Positions 1 to 9,104 of a stretch of DNA of 64,000 bases are shown here, in pieces. The position numbers and the translations under genes were made by a program. The first letter of the stretch is position 1, and each line of letters opens with the position of its first letter. The stretch is from Sphingomonas hankookensis (GTDB lineage Bacteria; Pseudomonadota; Alphaproteobacteria; Sphingomonadales; Sphingomonadaceae): contig NZ_CP117025.1 in assembly GCF_028551275.1 (NCBI RefSeq), positions 1,359,501 through 1,423,500 on the forward strand, in the 5' to 3' direction. A model generated the notes under the pieces. That model was given only the letters and a program-made list of their open reading frames with translations, made no database searches and was not told the DNA's origin.

Positions 1-81
1 TTCGGCCGAGTTTTCGTCGCAGACGAACGCGACGAAGGCGTCGCGCTGCCCGGATTTGGCGAGGGAGAAGGGGGCGTTCAT
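1..81 (-). CDS. cpaE: CpaE-like Flp pilus assembly protein, N-terminal fragment
   Basis: Only the first 27 codons are in the window, beginning with ATG at 81-79 and reading MNAPFSLAKSGQRDAFVAFV. The start codon shares one base with the cpaD stop codon, which means tight translational coupling. CpaE is the ParA/MinD-like, receiver-domain-containing localisation factor of Flp (Tad) pili and normally follows cpaD. The identity rests on position and a short N-terminus, since no ATPase motif is visible here. Confidence 0.6.
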   Translation of the reverse strand, partial: MNAPFSLAKSGQRDAFVAFVCDENSAE

Positions 82-746
82 TACTGGCTGCTCCCGCCCG
101 AACCGCCGGTGCTGCCCGCGGCGTTGCTGACCTGTCCGCCATTGCCGCTGGGCGCCGCGCGGCGCAGCGCGCCGACCGCCTTGGTGTTGACCATGGTGTC
201 GGTCGTCTCGGCATTGCCGCGTCCGAGCACCATGTCGCCCGGACGCGCGACCATCGCCGCCAGGTTCGAATTGATCGAACAGCCGAAGTCGGACGAGGTC
301 TGCGCCGAAAAATTGGGCTGGTAGGTGCGCGAGTTGTCGGGGCATCCCGGCACGCTGGCGGTCATGCGCGACACGACGACGCGGACGGTGCCGGGGGCGA
401 GGGCGCCGGGCGTCGGCGGCACCGCATCGGCGAGCAGCAGCCCAACGCGGGCGGCTTCGGCGGCGATGTCGCTGCGCACCGCGTCGTCGCCGGCCCCGGC
501 ATCGTCGACGCCGATCTCGTCGCCATAGCGCAGGTGCATCGCCTCCAGCCAGCCGGCGAGGCGGGCGCGTTCGCCGGGCGCGAGGCCGGCAGGGCCGGTC
601 GCCATGTCGAAGGCATAGGCGGAGCGGCTGACCACCGGCTGATGCACCGATTCGACGCCGCGATTAACGGTGCCGGAGCAGCCGGCGACCGCGATCGTCG
701 TGCCGAGCGCGAGGATACGGAAAAGGGTCATCGGGGCGTGCCTCAC
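81..746 (-). CDS. cpaD: CpaD-family pilus assembly lipoprotein
   Basis: This 221-residue protein has a lipoprotein signal with the lipobox VAGC, so Cys23 would be lipidated. The C-terminal half carries the CpaD-type stretch CSINSNLAAMVARPGDMVLG, followed by a Gly/Ser-rich tail. CpaD proteins are outer-membrane-associated lipoproteins that help the CpaC secretin assemble. The gene overlaps the cpaC stop by four bases and abuts cpaE, so it belongs to the cpaB-cpaC-cpaD-cpaE operon. The family is clear from sequence and neighbours. Confidence 0.88.
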   Translation of the reverse strand: MRHAPMTLFRILALGTTIAVAGCSGTVNRGVESVHQPVVSRSAYAFDMATGPAGLAPGERARLAGWLEAMHLRYGDEIGVDDAGAGDDAVRSDIAAEAARVGLLLADAVPPTPGALAPGTVRVVVSRMTASVPGCPDNSRTYQPNFSAQTSSDFGCSINSNLAAMVARPGDMVLGRGNAETTDTMVNTKAVGALRRAAPSGNGGQVSNAAGSTGGSGGSSQ

Positions 747-2407
747 TGGATGCTGAAGCCGGGGGCGACCGGCTGGGCGCTGCGGCCGCCTTTGCGCGGG
801 GCGGGGGCAGCGGGAGAGGGATTGGCGGACTCCGGCACGACCGGGGCCGGTGCGGTGAGCCCGATGGCCGGACGGGCGGCCCCCTGCGGCGCCATGGTCG
901 GTACCGGGCGCGGGGTCGGTTTGCGCTGACCGGTCAGCTGGCCCATCAGCACCCGTTCGACATCGTCGGGGGTCGAATAGGCGTCGGTCGGCAGCGCGAT
1001 GCGTTGCTGGCTGTCGACCGGCTTCACCAGATAGGGGGTGATGACGATGACCAGCTCGGTTTCGTTACGGGTGAAGGCGTTCGAGCGGAACAGCGAGCCG
1101 AGGATCGGCAGGTCGCCGAGACCCGGCGCCTTGTCGATCGAATTGTCATGGCTGTTCGATAGCAGACCGCCGATCATCATGCTCTGACCCGAGCCCAGTT
1201 CGACGGTCGTTTCAGCCCGTCGCGTGGTGAGCGCGGGGATCGTGGTGCCGTCGATCTGCACCGCGCCGGCGGCCGACAGCTGCGATACTTCGGGGCGGAC
1301 GCGCAACGAGATGCGGCCATCGGCCAGCACGGTCGGCGTATAGGCAAGGCTAACGCCGTACTGCTTGTACTGCACCGACACCGCGCCCAGCCCCTGGCTG
1401 ACGGGGATCGGGATTTCGCCGCCCGCGAGGAACGATCCGGTTTCGCCGGACAGGGCGGTCAGGTTCGGATTGGCGAGCGTCGTCACCTGCCCGATGCGCT
1501 CACCCAGATCGAGCGCGCCGAGCAGTTCGAGGCCGAGCAGCTTGCCCGCAAGGTTCAGCGTGGTGCCGTTGGTGCCCTTGGTCGGGAAACCGTACAGCGT
1601 GCCGCCGGGACGCCCGCCATTGGCGAGGAAGTCGGTATTGGTTGGCGAACCCGGGATGGTCGTGATCGTCCCCTGCCGTCCCTGCGCGACACCGAACAGC
1701 ATGCCGCCCGACACGTCGCGCGACGTCAGGTTGACTCCGATATTCTTGACGAAGTTGCGGCTGACCTCGGCAATGCGAACCTGCAGGTTGACCTGCAGCG
1801 GGGTGGCCAGCTTCAGCCGGTTCACCACGCCGATCTTCAGCGCGACATTGGGATCGCCCACCGCGACGCCCGGATTGAGCAGCGAGGCGACCAGCCGTTC
1901 GGCCTGCGCGCTGTCGGCGGGCGAGGCGATGGTACCGTTGAGGACGGCCAGCTGGCCGACCGTCGTCACGCGGATATCGGCCTCCGGCATCGCCGCCTTC
2001 AGCATCCGGTCGAGCGAGGTCAGGTTCTGCCCCACGCGCACATTGGCGGCATAGACGACCGCCCCGCTGGCGCTGGTGGCGAAGATCGTCGCTTCGCCAT
2101 CGGCCTTGCCGAACAGGTGGATCTGGCGCGGATTGCCGACATAGACGTCGGCGACCGCGGGGTTGGACACCCAGACATCGGCGACATTGGCAGGCAGCGT
2201 GACCAGCTCGCCCTGCCCGATCGACAGCTGGACGTCGTTGGTCGGGCGCATCGTGCCGGCGGGCGGGGTGCCGACCCGCGCCGCACGGACCGCGCCAGCG
2301 GCGGTGCCGGGCGCGGCGAGCGCGGTGGCGGGCAGCGCCGATCCGGTGACGAGCGCGACCGACAGGGTCGCGGCCAGCGACCGGCGCATGAGGTTCAGGC
2401 GAGGCAT
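743..2407 (-). CDS. cpaC: CpaC/RcpA-type Flp pilus secretin
   Basis: The 554-residue protein starts with a signal peptide (Ala-rich, ending near residue 32). A periplasmic pilus N-domain follows (VWVSNPAVADVYVGNPRQI, about residues 82-100), and then a BON-like region. The secretin domain covers about residues 200-460, with the typical VELGSGQSMMIGGLL and LPILGSLFRS motifs. The Pro/Ala-rich tail is probably disordered. CpaC forms the outer-membrane channel for the Flp pilus. Its start shares a base with the cpaB stop, placing it second in the operon. Confidence 0.93.
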   Translation of the reverse strand: MPRLNLMRRSLAATLSVALVTGSALPATALAAPGTAAGAVRAARVGTPPAGTMRPTNDVQLSIGQGELVTLPANVADVWVSNPAVADVYVGNPRQIHLFGKADGEATIFATSASGAVVYAANVRVGQNLTSLDRMLKAAMPEADIRVTTVGQLAVLNGTIASPADSAQAERLVASLLNPGVAVGDPNVALKIGVVNRLKLATPLQVNLQVRIAEVSRNFVKNIGVNLTSRDVSGGMLFGVAQGRQGTITTIPGSPTNTDFLANGGRPGGTLYGFPTKGTNGTTLNLAGKLLGLELLGALDLGERIGQVTTLANPNLTALSGETGSFLAGGEIPIPVSQGLGAVSVQYKQYGVSLAYTPTVLADGRISLRVRPEVSQLSAAGAVQIDGTTIPALTTRRAETTVELGSGQSMMIGGLLSNSHDNSIDKAPGLGDLPILGSLFRSNAFTRNETELVIVITPYLVKPVDSQQRIALPTDAYSTPDDVERVLMGQLTGQRKPTPRPVPTMAPQGAARPAIGLTAPAPVVPESANPSPAAPAPRKGGRSAQPVAPGFSIQ

Positions 2408-3444
2408 TACTTGGCTCCTCCGACCGGCACGGCGGTCACATCATTGCCGCGGGTGATCCGCACGACCGGTCCGGCCGGGGCGGCGGGTGCCGTCGGCGTG
2501 GCGGTCATCGATCCGGCGGGCGGTCCGGCATTGCTGGGGCCTGCCATCATGCCGGCCTTGCCCGGCACCGAGCTGCGCTGGAAACGCGACACGTCGGCAC
2601 CGGTCGAAAAGGTCGATCCGCCGTCGATCGGGCGGCTGGCGATACGCTCCAGCGCCGCTTTTTCCGCCTTCGGATCGCCATTGGCCGGCAACTGCACATC
2701 GCCGCTGGCGATGGCTTCCTCCAGTTCGGAACGGTTGTCGGCGATCGAACGCAGCGACAGCGACAGCGTGCCGACGGTCTGCGCGACGGCGATCTTCTCG
2801 GCAATGCGCGGCGTCGCCTCGACCGTCACGGTCGAATAGGTCGACACCAAAGTCTTGCCCTGATCGTCGGTATTCTTGTCGGTGCGCTGGTCGGTCGCCA
2901 GCACGCGCAGGTTGCGCAGGAAGGTTTCCGATGCCTTGAGCGGCGGGCCGTCGCCGCCGCCGGCCACGGTCTGCGTCAGCACCAGGTCGACCCGGTCGCC
3001 GGGAAAGACGAAGCCCGCGACCGCGCTCTGCGCCGACACCGGCACGGTGACCGCGCGCATGCCCGGCCCCAGGGCGGCGGCAAGGAAGCCGCGGTCGCCC
3101 GGCTTGACCAGCGCGCCCTGCGTGATCGGCTGTCCCGCCGGAATGGCGAAGCGGACGACGGTGCCGACCAGATTGCGCGATTCGGGCATGGCTTCGAGGA
3201 AATAGGCGTTTTCGACCAGTTCCTTGGGCCAGGGCGTGAACCGGAGCGCGGTCGCATCGATGATCGTGCCGACCGGCAGCGCCTTGGTCGCGACCAGCAC
3301 GCGCGGGCCGTCGATCGGCGCCGCCATCGGCGCGGCGGTGGCGACGGGGGCCGAAGCGCCGGCCATCAGGTTGCGCGCCATGAACGCGGTCAGGCCCGCC
3401 ACGAACAGCGCTCCGATCAGCAGGAACAGTTTCCGAGAATCCAT
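2407..3444 (-). CDS. cpaB: CpaB/RcpC-type Flp pilus assembly protein
   Basis: The 345-residue protein begins with one membrane segment (about residues 5-25). An SAF/RcpC region follows, in which VLVATKALPVGTIIDATALR and the later FPGDRVDLVLTQ are characteristic. CpaB is an inner-membrane-anchored periplasmic protein that works with the CpaC secretin in Flp pilus biogenesis. It is the first gene of the visible reverse-strand operon and lies 43 bases downstream of cpaA. Confidence 0.92.
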   Translation of the reverse strand: MDSRKLFLLIGALFVAGLTAFMARNLMAGASAPVATAAPMAAPIDGPRVLVATKALPVGTIIDATALRFTPWPKELVENAYFLEAMPESRNLVGTVVRFAIPAGQPITQGALVKPGDRGFLAAALGPGMRAVTVPVSAQSAVAGFVFPGDRVDLVLTQTVAGGGDGPPLKASETFLRNLRVLATDQRTDKNTDDQGKTLVSTYSTVTVEATPRIAEKIAVAQTVGTLSLSLRSIADNRSELEEAIASGDVQLPANGDPKAEKAALERIASRPIDGGSTFSTGADVSRFQRSSVPGKAGMMAGPSNAGPPAGSMTATPTAPAAPAGPVVRITRGNDVTAVPVGGAK

Positions 3445-3487
3445 GACCTAGCTGGCCCTTCCATTCGTCTGGCCGGTTGATTCGCCG

Positions 3488-3961
3488 TTAAACATCACCG
3501 AAATGGGTTAAGAACGGGTTCGCAATCGCGAGCATGCCGGCGACGGCGATGGCGATCCCGTAGGGAATTTCCGCCACCTGGGCCGCCCGCCGCCGCCATC
3601 GATCGGCAAGGAACAGCAGCGTCAGCCCTCCGCCCAGCAGCGACATGACCATCAGCATCGACAGCACGCCGCCCGGCGGCAGCCACAGCGCGAGTGCTGC
3701 GATCATCTTCACGTCGCCGCCGCCCATCTGTCCGGCGACGAACGCGGCGAAGAACAGCGCGAAGACGATCAGCGCGACGCCCAGCTGCCACGCCATATCG
3801 ACGCCCGACAGATCGTTGGCCCACCACCAGGGCAGCGCCAGCAGCGCGATCGCCGCATTCTTCCAGTTCGCGATTTCGCGGGTTCGTGCATCCTCGATGC
3901 CGGCGAGCAGCAACAGCAGCAGCAGCGCAAGCGCCAGCCAAGGAACGACGATACCCCCCAT
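3488..3961 (-). CDS. cpaA: CpaA-type prepilin peptidase (A24 family)
   Basis: This 157-residue protein is almost entirely hydrophobic with several membrane segments. The two catalytic aspartates of A24 aspartyl peptidases are visible: Asp24 in GIEDARTREI and Asp83 in the GGGDVK motif. The length matches the short CpaA/TadV enzymes, which lack the methyltransferase domain of PilD. It would cleave Flp prepilin in the inner membrane. It lies just upstream of cpaB on the same strand, with a 43-base gap. Confidence 0.9.
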   Translation of the reverse strand: MGGIVVPWLALALLLLLLLAGIEDARTREIANWKNAAIALLALPWWWANDLSGVDMAWQLGVALIVFALFFAAFVAGQMGGGDVKMIAALALWLPPGGVLSMLMVMSLLGGGLTLLFLADRWRRRAAQVAEIPYGIAIAVAGMLAIANPFLTHFGDV

Positions 3962-4008
3962 GTCGTTAAGCCCTAGACGTAAGGGGTTTCGAAACCGTAA
4001 CCGGACCC

Positions 4009-4968
4009 ATGGCCGCCCACGCCCTCTACCGCCGCGCGATTCCCGCCGCTGCCGCCATCACCCGGTGGCAGGCGCCCGACGGCTGGTCGCACCGCCGGTT
4101 CGACTGGGCCGCACCCGCCAATGTCCGCCCGCGCGGCAGCCTGTTGTTCCAGACCGGGCGGGGCGACATGTTCGAGAAATATCTGGAGACCTTCGCCCAT
4201 TGGCATGTGCGCGGATGGAGCATCACCGCGTTCGATTGGCGCGGGCAGGGCGGATCGGGGCGCTGCACCCCGGCGGGCGATTGCGGCCATATCGACCGGT
4301 TCGAAACCTATCTCGACGACCTCGCCGCCTTCTGGACGCAATGGGATGCGGAGGGGCCGCGGGTGCTGATCGGCCATTCGATGGGCGGGCATCTGGCGCT
4401 CCGCGCGGTGGTCGAGCAGCGTGTCGATCCGGCGGCGTGCGTGCTGGTCGCGCCGATGCTGGGGCTGCGCGCGCCGATCGGCCCGCGCTTCGGCGAGCGG
4501 ATGGCGCGGCTGATGAGCGCGATGGGCAGCCCGCTGAGGCCCGCATGGAAAGGTAACGAGCGTCCGCATACGGTGCGTCCGCGCGAAACGATGCTGACCC
4601 ATGATCCGGCACGCTATTCCGACGAACTGTGGTGGCAGGGGACCGATGCCGCGCTGCGGACCGGGCCGCCGAGCTGGCGTTGGGTAATCGATGCGTTCCG
4701 CTCGACCCGCGAGCTGCGCGCGAGCCCGGCGCTGGCGTCCGTCCGGGTGCCGATCCAGATGCTGGTCGCCGATGCCGATGCGCTGGTCGATGCGCGCGCG
4801 GCGGTGGAGGTTGCCGGGCGGTTGCCCGATGTCGAGTTGCTGCGCTTCGGGCCGGAATGCGCGCATGAAATCTTGCGCGAGGCCGATCCGGTCCGTTCGC
4901 GCGCCATTGCCGCGATCGACACCTTCCTCGACGCCCGCGCGCCCGCACCGCACCGGACCCACGCATGA
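4009..4968 (+). CDS. alpha/beta hydrolase, lysophospholipase/monoacylglycerol lipase type
   Basis: The 319-residue protein has an alpha/beta-hydrolase fold with nucleophile elbow GHSMGG (Ser124), an Asp in VADADALVDARAAV and a His in ECAHEIL, completing a Ser-Asp-His triad. The FDWRGQGGSG segment before the nucleophile is typical of the Hydrolase_4 (PldB-like) group. There is no signal peptide, so it is cytosolic. Its stop overlaps the start of the following oxidoreductase by four bases (ATGA), so they are co-transcribed. The substrate is unknown. Confidence 0.85.
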   Translation: MAAHALYRRAIPAAAAITRWQAPDGWSHRRFDWAAPANVRPRGSLLFQTGRGDMFEKYLETFAHWHVRGWSITAFDWRGQGGSGRCTPAGDCGHIDRFETYLDDLAAFWTQWDAEGPRVLIGHSMGGHLALRAVVEQRVDPAACVLVAPMLGLRAPIGPRFGERMARLMSAMGSPLRPAWKGNERPHTVRPRETMLTHDPARYSDELWWQGTDAALRTGPPSWRWVIDAFRSTRELRASPALASVRVPIQMLVADADALVDARAAVEVAGRLPDVELLRFGPECAHEILREADPVRSRAIAAIDTFLDARAPAPHRTHA

Positions 4969-6059
4969 CGCGCAGGCGGGTGGCGATTATCGGCGCGGGG
5001 ATGGCGGGGGCGAGCCTTGCCGCCGAACTGGCCGCGACCGACGATGTGTTGCTGCTGGAGGCGGAGGCGCATCCTGGCTTTCACGCGACCGGGCGGTCGG
5101 CGGCCTTCTGGTCGGAAACCTATGGCGGGCCGCTGGTGCAGCCGCTGACCAGCGCATCGGGACCGTTCCTGCACGCGCCGCCCGCCGATTTCGCGTCGCA
5201 GGGTTTTTTGCGCACGCGCGGCGAATTGCTGCTGGCGCGGGATCGCGCGGTGCTGGCGGCGATGGCGGCGGAGTTCGCGACGAGCGGCGTGCCGATCGAA
5301 TGGAGCGACCCGCATGGCGTGGTCGAGGGCTTGCGGGGGCCGTGGCATGCTTTGTGGTCGCCGGGCTGTGCCGATATCGATGTGGGCGCGCTGCATGCCG
5401 CCTATCTGGCACAGGCGCGGCGTAGTGGCGTCGCGTTGCGCTGCGATGCGCGGCTTACCGGTGGTCGGCGCGCCGGCGGGCAATGGCGGCTGGAAACGGT
5501 GACGGGTGAGGACGTCGTGGCCGATATCGTCGTCAACGCCGCCGGGGCATGGGCGGACGAAGTGGCCGTGCTGCTCGGCGCCGCGCCGCAGGGCATCCGG
5601 CCCTATCGGCGGACGGTGGTACAGGTGCGGGTCGATCCGCCGGCCTCGCCCGACCTGCCGCTGGTGATGGATGCGGCGGGGGGGTTTTACTTCAAGCCCG
5701 AACCGGGCGGGCGGCTGTGGCTGACGCCGCATGACGAGACGCCCGACCGGCCGCACGACGTCGCCGCCGAGGAGATCGACGTGGCGCTGGCGATCGACCG
5801 GTTCGAAGCCGCCGTCGACTGGCGGGTCGAGGCGGTCGAGCGGCGCTGGGCGGGGCTGCGCAGCTTCGCGCCCGACCGGCTGCCGGTCTATGGGTTCGAC
5901 GCATGGGTGCCCGGTTTCTTCTGGTGCGCAGGGCAGGGGGGCTTCGGGATCCAGACCGCGCCCGCCGCCGCGCGGTTGTGCGCGGCGTTGCTGGGTGTCG
6001 GCAATGTGCCGCAGGGGGTCGACGCGGCGGTCTATTCGCCGCATAGATTGTCGGAGTAA
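4965..6059 (+). CDS. FAD-dependent oxidoreductase of the DAO family, D-arginine dehydrogenase-like
   Basis: The 364-residue protein has an N-terminal Rossmann motif (IIGAGMAGASLA) and a DAO-fold C-terminus. Segments such as GFHATGRSAAFWSETYG, FYFKPEPGGRLW, WAGLRSFAPD and GFFWCAGQGGFGIQT resemble DauA-type D-amino-acid dehydrogenases. That family oxidises D-amino acids to 2-oxo acids using FAD. The start overlaps the preceding hydrolase gene. The neighbouring ketoglutarate-semialdehyde dehydrogenase fits amino acid or sugar acid catabolism, but the substrate cannot be read from sequence. Confidence 0.82.
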   Translation: MTRRRVAIIGAGMAGASLAAELAATDDVLLLEAEAHPGFHATGRSAAFWSETYGGPLVQPLTSASGPFLHAPPADFASQGFLRTRGELLLARDRAVLAAMAAEFATSGVPIEWSDPHGVVEGLRGPWHALWSPGCADIDVGALHAAYLAQARRSGVALRCDARLTGGRRAGGQWRLETVTGEDVVADIVVNAAGAWADEVAVLLGAAPQGIRPYRRTVVQVRVDPPASPDLPLVMDAAGGFYFKPEPGGRLWLTPHDETPDRPHDVAAEEIDVALAIDRFEAAVDWRVEAVERRWAGLRSFAPDRLPVYGFDAWVPGFFWCAGQGGFGIQTAPAAARLCAALLGVGNVPQGVDAAVYSPHRLSE

Positions 6060-6077
6060 TTCGCGACACCCATTTAC

Positions 6078-6089
6078 GTTAGCGCTATC
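6078..6089. promoter_or_regulatory. possible LacI-family operator
   Basis: A 12-base near-palindrome, GTTAGCGCTATC, has one mismatched pair. It lies 44 bases before the aldehyde dehydrogenase start. AGCGCT-centred dyads are typical operators of LacI-type regulators of sugar and sugar acid genes. The regulator is not in the window, so this is a suggestion only. Confidence 0.35.
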
Positions 6090-6132
6090 AGTTCCTATCT
6101 GGGCGCCAACACTTGGCGCAAAGAGGATGCAC

Positions 6133-7710
6133 ATGACGATCACCGGCGAACTGTTCCTGGGTTCGAAGCGCGTCGCCCGCGACGACCAGTTCCAGGCCTA
6201 TGACCCCGCAACCGGCGCATTGTTCGGCGAAGGTTTCTCGAAGGGCACGAAGGAAGACGCGGAAGAAGCGTGCGCCCGCGCGGCCGAGGCGTTTCCGATC
6301 TATTCGGCGCTACCGCTCGAACAGCGCGCCGGCTTCCTCGACGCGATCGCCGACGAGATCGAGGCACTGGGCGACGAACTGCTCGAACGCGGCAGCCGCG
6401 AAACCGGCCTGCCGATCGCCCGCCTGACCGGCGAACGCGGCCGCACTTGCGGGCAGCTGCGCCTGTTCGCGAAGGAAGTGCGCGACGGCGCGTGGCAGCA
6501 GCTGCGCATCGATCATGCCGATCCGGCACGCGCGCCGGTGCCCAAGCCCGACCTGCGGCTGCGCACCGTGCCGGTCGGCCCGGTCGTGGTGTTCGGCGCG
6601 TCGAACTTTCCGCTCGCCTTCTCGACCGCCGGTGGCGACACTGCGTCGGCGCTGGCGGCGGGTTGCCCGGTGATCGTGAAGGCGCATCAGGCGCATCCGG
6701 GCACCGCCGAGCTGGTGGCGCTGGCGATCGTCCGCGCCGCGGAAAAGACCGGCATGCCCGATGGCGTGTTCTCGATGGTGTCGGGGTCGGGCCAGGTGAT
6801 CGGCACGACGCTGGTCGCCGATCCGCGGGTGCAGGCGGTGGGCTTTACCGGCTCGCGCAGCGGCGGCACCGCGCTGATGAAGGTTGCACAACAACGCCCG
6901 CAGCCGATCCCCGTCTATGCCGAAATGTCGTCGATCAACCCGGTCGTGCTGATGTCCGAAGCGCTCAAGAACCGCGGCGAGGCGCTGGCCAAGGGCTATG
7001 TCGGCTCGCTGAGCATGGGCGCGGGGCAGTTCTGCACCAATCCGGGCCTGGTGCTCGGCATCGACGGACCGGAGCTCGACGCGTTCCTCGACATCGCCGG
7101 CGACGCGCTGCTCGGCACCCCGGCGCAGGTGATGCTCAGCGACGGCATCCACAAGGCGTATGAGGAAGGCCGCGCCAAGCTGGCGTCGAGCCCCGCGGTG
7201 ACGCTGGTCGGCGAGGGGCAGGAACCGGACGGCCCGACCCGTGGCCGCGCCGCGATCTTCGCCGTGTCGGGCAAGGACTTCATCGCCGATCCGGCACACG
7301 CGCACGAAGTGTTCGGCATGTCGTCGGTCGTCGTGAAGTGCGCGAATGCCGACGAACTGGCCGAAGTGCTGTCGAAGCTGGAAGGCCAGCTGACCGCGAC
7401 GCTCCAGATCGACGAGGGCGATTATGCCGATGCGCGCAAGCTGATCCCGGTGCTGGAACGCACCGTCGGCCGCATCCTGTGCAACGGCTGGCCGACCGGC
7501 GTCGAGGTCGGGCATGCGATGGTCCATGGCGGCCCGTTCCCGGCGACGTCGGACGGGCGCACGACGTCGGTCGGCACGCTCGCCATCCACCGCTTCCTGC
7601 GGCCGGTATCGTATCAGGACTTCCCGGAAGCGCTGTTGCCGGAAGCGCTGCGCGAAGGAAACCAGCAGGGCGCGCTGACGCGCATCGACGGGGCGTGGAC
7701 GGTCGGTTGA
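6133..7710 (+). CDS. NADP-dependent aldehyde dehydrogenase, 2-ketoglutarate semialdehyde dehydrogenase type
   Basis: This 525-residue ALDH has the catalytic Cys301 in GAGQFCTNPG, the general-base Glu in VYAEMSSINP and the nucleotide-loop motif GFTGSRSGG. The overall pattern (ITGELFLG start, GRTTSVGTLAIHRFLRPVSYQ near the end) matches alpha-ketoglutaric semialdehyde dehydrogenases. These convert the semialdehyde to 2-oxoglutarate at the end of pentose, sugar acid or hydroxyproline degradation. The second ATG (6133) is preferred because AGAGG lies six bases upstream; the ATG at 6127 directly abuts it. A terminator follows the gene. Confidence 0.87.
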   Translation: MTITGELFLGSKRVARDDQFQAYDPATGALFGEGFSKGTKEDAEEACARAAEAFPIYSALPLEQRAGFLDAIADEIEALGDELLERGSRETGLPIARLTGERGRTCGQLRLFAKEVRDGAWQQLRIDHADPARAPVPKPDLRLRTVPVGPVVVFGASNFPLAFSTAGGDTASALAAGCPVIVKAHQAHPGTAELVALAIVRAAEKTGMPDGVFSMVSGSGQVIGTTLVADPRVQAVGFTGSRSGGTALMKVAQQRPQPIPVYAEMSSINPVVLMSEALKNRGEALAKGYVGSLSMGAGQFCTNPGLVLGIDGPELDAFLDIAGDALLGTPAQVMLSDGIHKAYEEGRAKLASSPAVTLVGEGQEPDGPTRGRAAIFAVSGKDFIADPAHAHEVFGMSSVVVKCANADELAEVLSKLEGQLTATLQIDEGDYADARKLIPVLERTVGRILCNGWPTGVEVGHAMVHGGPFPATSDGRTTSVGTLAIHRFLRPVSYQDFPEALLPEALREGNQQGALTRIDGAWTVG

Positions 7711-7790
7711 TCGATCGCGAGGATGCGATGCCGGCCTGAGGGAGCGGGCCGGCAGCGTATCTCCGTCGGCGATGTCGACGGAGACAAGGA

Positions 7791-7822
7791 GGCGGCGGGT
7801 CGTTGATCCGTCGCCTTTTTTG
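7791..7822 (+). terminator. rho-independent terminator after the aldehyde dehydrogenase
   Basis: GGCGGCGGGTC pairs with GATCCGTCGCC (two G-U pairs) around a 3-base loop, followed by a run of six T. This is a textbook intrinsic terminator just after the dehydrogenase gene. Confidence 0.75.
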
Positions 7823-7837
7823 CGTTTGGATGGACCC

Positions 7838-7981
7838 ATGGACGACGATACGATCATCGATACCCCCGAAGGCCCGAAGCGTTGGGGGGATTGGAAGAAG
7901 AAGAACCCGGTGCAGGTGCCGTCGCGGCGGACCAAGGGGAAGGATCTGCCGAACAAGGTGAAGATTCGGACAGATGAGTGA
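7838..7981 (+). CDS. small charged hypothetical protein
   Basis: This 47-residue ORF starts MDDDTIIDTPEGPKRW and has a Lys/Arg-rich second half (WKKKNPVQVPSRRTKGK). It is soluble and has no membrane segment. The in-frame upstream extension runs through the terminator stem, so the ATG at 7838 is the more likely start. It stands alone between a terminator and a repeat-filled gap. No function is recognised; real coding is plausible from the amino acid composition but not proven. Confidence 0.5.
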   Translation: MDDDTIIDTPEGPKRWGDWKKKNPVQVPSRRTKGKDLPNKVKIRTDE

Positions 7982-8438
7982 GGCTTGCGCCCCGCCGCCC
8001 GTTTGTCCTGAGTAGCCATGGAGCTTGTCGAAGGACCGTGTGGGGCGGGCGCTTCGATAATGATCGGGTGAACCATGCCCCGCATGGTTCAGGATCGTCA
8101 GGGGGACGATCCGACCCGATCATCCTCGACTTCGCTTAATCCTACTCAGCACGAACGGGTGGGTTGAGTTTGTTGACCTTTCCCCACCCACCCCGTTCGG
8201 TTCGAGCAGCTTCGAGCTTGTCGAGAAGCGTCCGTCGAGAACGGGTTGCTTGAGGCAGGCGGGTTTTCGACAGGCTCGAACCGAACGGTGGCGAAGGTGG
8301 TTTGCTGCCGATAGCTCCACTCTTGCGGAAACCCGTTCTCGACAAGCTCGAACCAAACGGGGGAAGGGGGAGGCCCGAACCAAATGGAGGGGGGGAGGCT
8401 CGAACTAAACGCGGGCGGGGAAGGAGAGAAGGTAGCCC
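7982..8438. repeat. gene-free stretch with dispersed palindromic repeats
   Basis: No convincing gene is seen. The stretch holds several copies, in both orientations, of a short element built around TTCGAGCTTGTCGAGAA with flanking CCGTTCGGTTCGAG. Examples are at about 8190-8245, 8270-8288 and 8333-8362. The copy at about 8190-8245 reappears, inverted and nearly identical over about 50 bases, at about 28,715-28,768. These look like non-coding REP-type elements. Confidence 0.7.
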
Positions 8439-9104
8439 CTACCGCCGCCCGGCCAGCCAGATCACATGCCGCGCGCCCTTGGTCCCGCGCGCCCGCACGA
8501 CCTGCTCATCCACCAGATACCCGCAATCCTTCAACCGCTTGGTGAACGCCGCATCAGCATAGGCCGACCAGATCGCCAGCACGCCCCCCGACCGCAGCGC
8601 CCGCTTCGTTACCTGAAGTCCGCGCGCGGAATAGAGCTTGTCGTTGCTGGCATGGGTCAGCCCGTCCGGCCCGTTGTCGACATCCAGCAGGATCGCGTCC
8701 CAGCCACCATCCTCGATCGCCCACGCCACGTCGCCGACCGCGATCCGCACGCGCGGGTCGTCGAGGCAGCCGTCGAAGATATGCGCCAGCGGCCCGCGCG
8801 CCCATTCGACGATCTTGGGCACCAGTTCGGCGACGACCACCTCGGCATCGGCGGGCAGAATCTTCAGAGCACGCCGCAGCGTGAACCCCATGCCGAGGCC
8901 GCCGATCAGCACGCGGGCGCCCTTGCGTCCGGTCAGATGCGCGCAACCCAGATCGGCCAGCGCCTCTTCCGACGCCGACATGCGGCTGCTCATCAACTCG
9001 TTGCGGTCGAGGACGATCATGAAGTCTTCGCCACGCTGGACCAGGCGCAGTTCGACGCTGTCGCCGGGGACCTGTGCGGTGTCGATCAGGACGCGCGGGA
9101 TCAT
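8439..9104 (-). CDS. spermidine synthase-like (polyamine aminopropyltransferase fold) protein
   Basis: The 221-residue protein has the Rossmann methyltransferase-like core of the SpeE family: [16 protein letters not shown] (cofactor loop), [15 protein letters not shown], then [15 protein letters not shown]. It lacks the full N-terminal domain of true spermidine synthases, as do many short alphaproteobacterial homologues of unknown substrate. Its start overlaps the rnhA stop by four bases, making it the last gene of the ispH-thrB-rnhA operon. The enzymatic role is uncertain. Confidence 0.72.
   Translation of the reverse strand: MIPRVLIDTAQVPGDSVELRLVQRGEDFMIVLDRNELMSSRMSASEEALADLGCAHLTGRKGARVLIGGLGMGFTLRRALKILPADAEVVVAELVPKIVEWARGPLAHIFDGCLDDPRVRIAVGDVAWAIEDGGWDAILLDVDNGPDGLTHASNDKLYSARGLQVTKRALRSGGVLAIWSAYADAAFTKRLKDCGYLVDEQVVRARGTKGARHVIWLAGRR

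Noticed and set aside
3973..6143. Long reverse-strand frames (329 and 509 residues) opposite the hydrolase and oxidase genes
   Set aside because: Arg/Pro/Ala-rich high-GC shadow translations; the plus-strand frames carry real motifs and catalytic residues.
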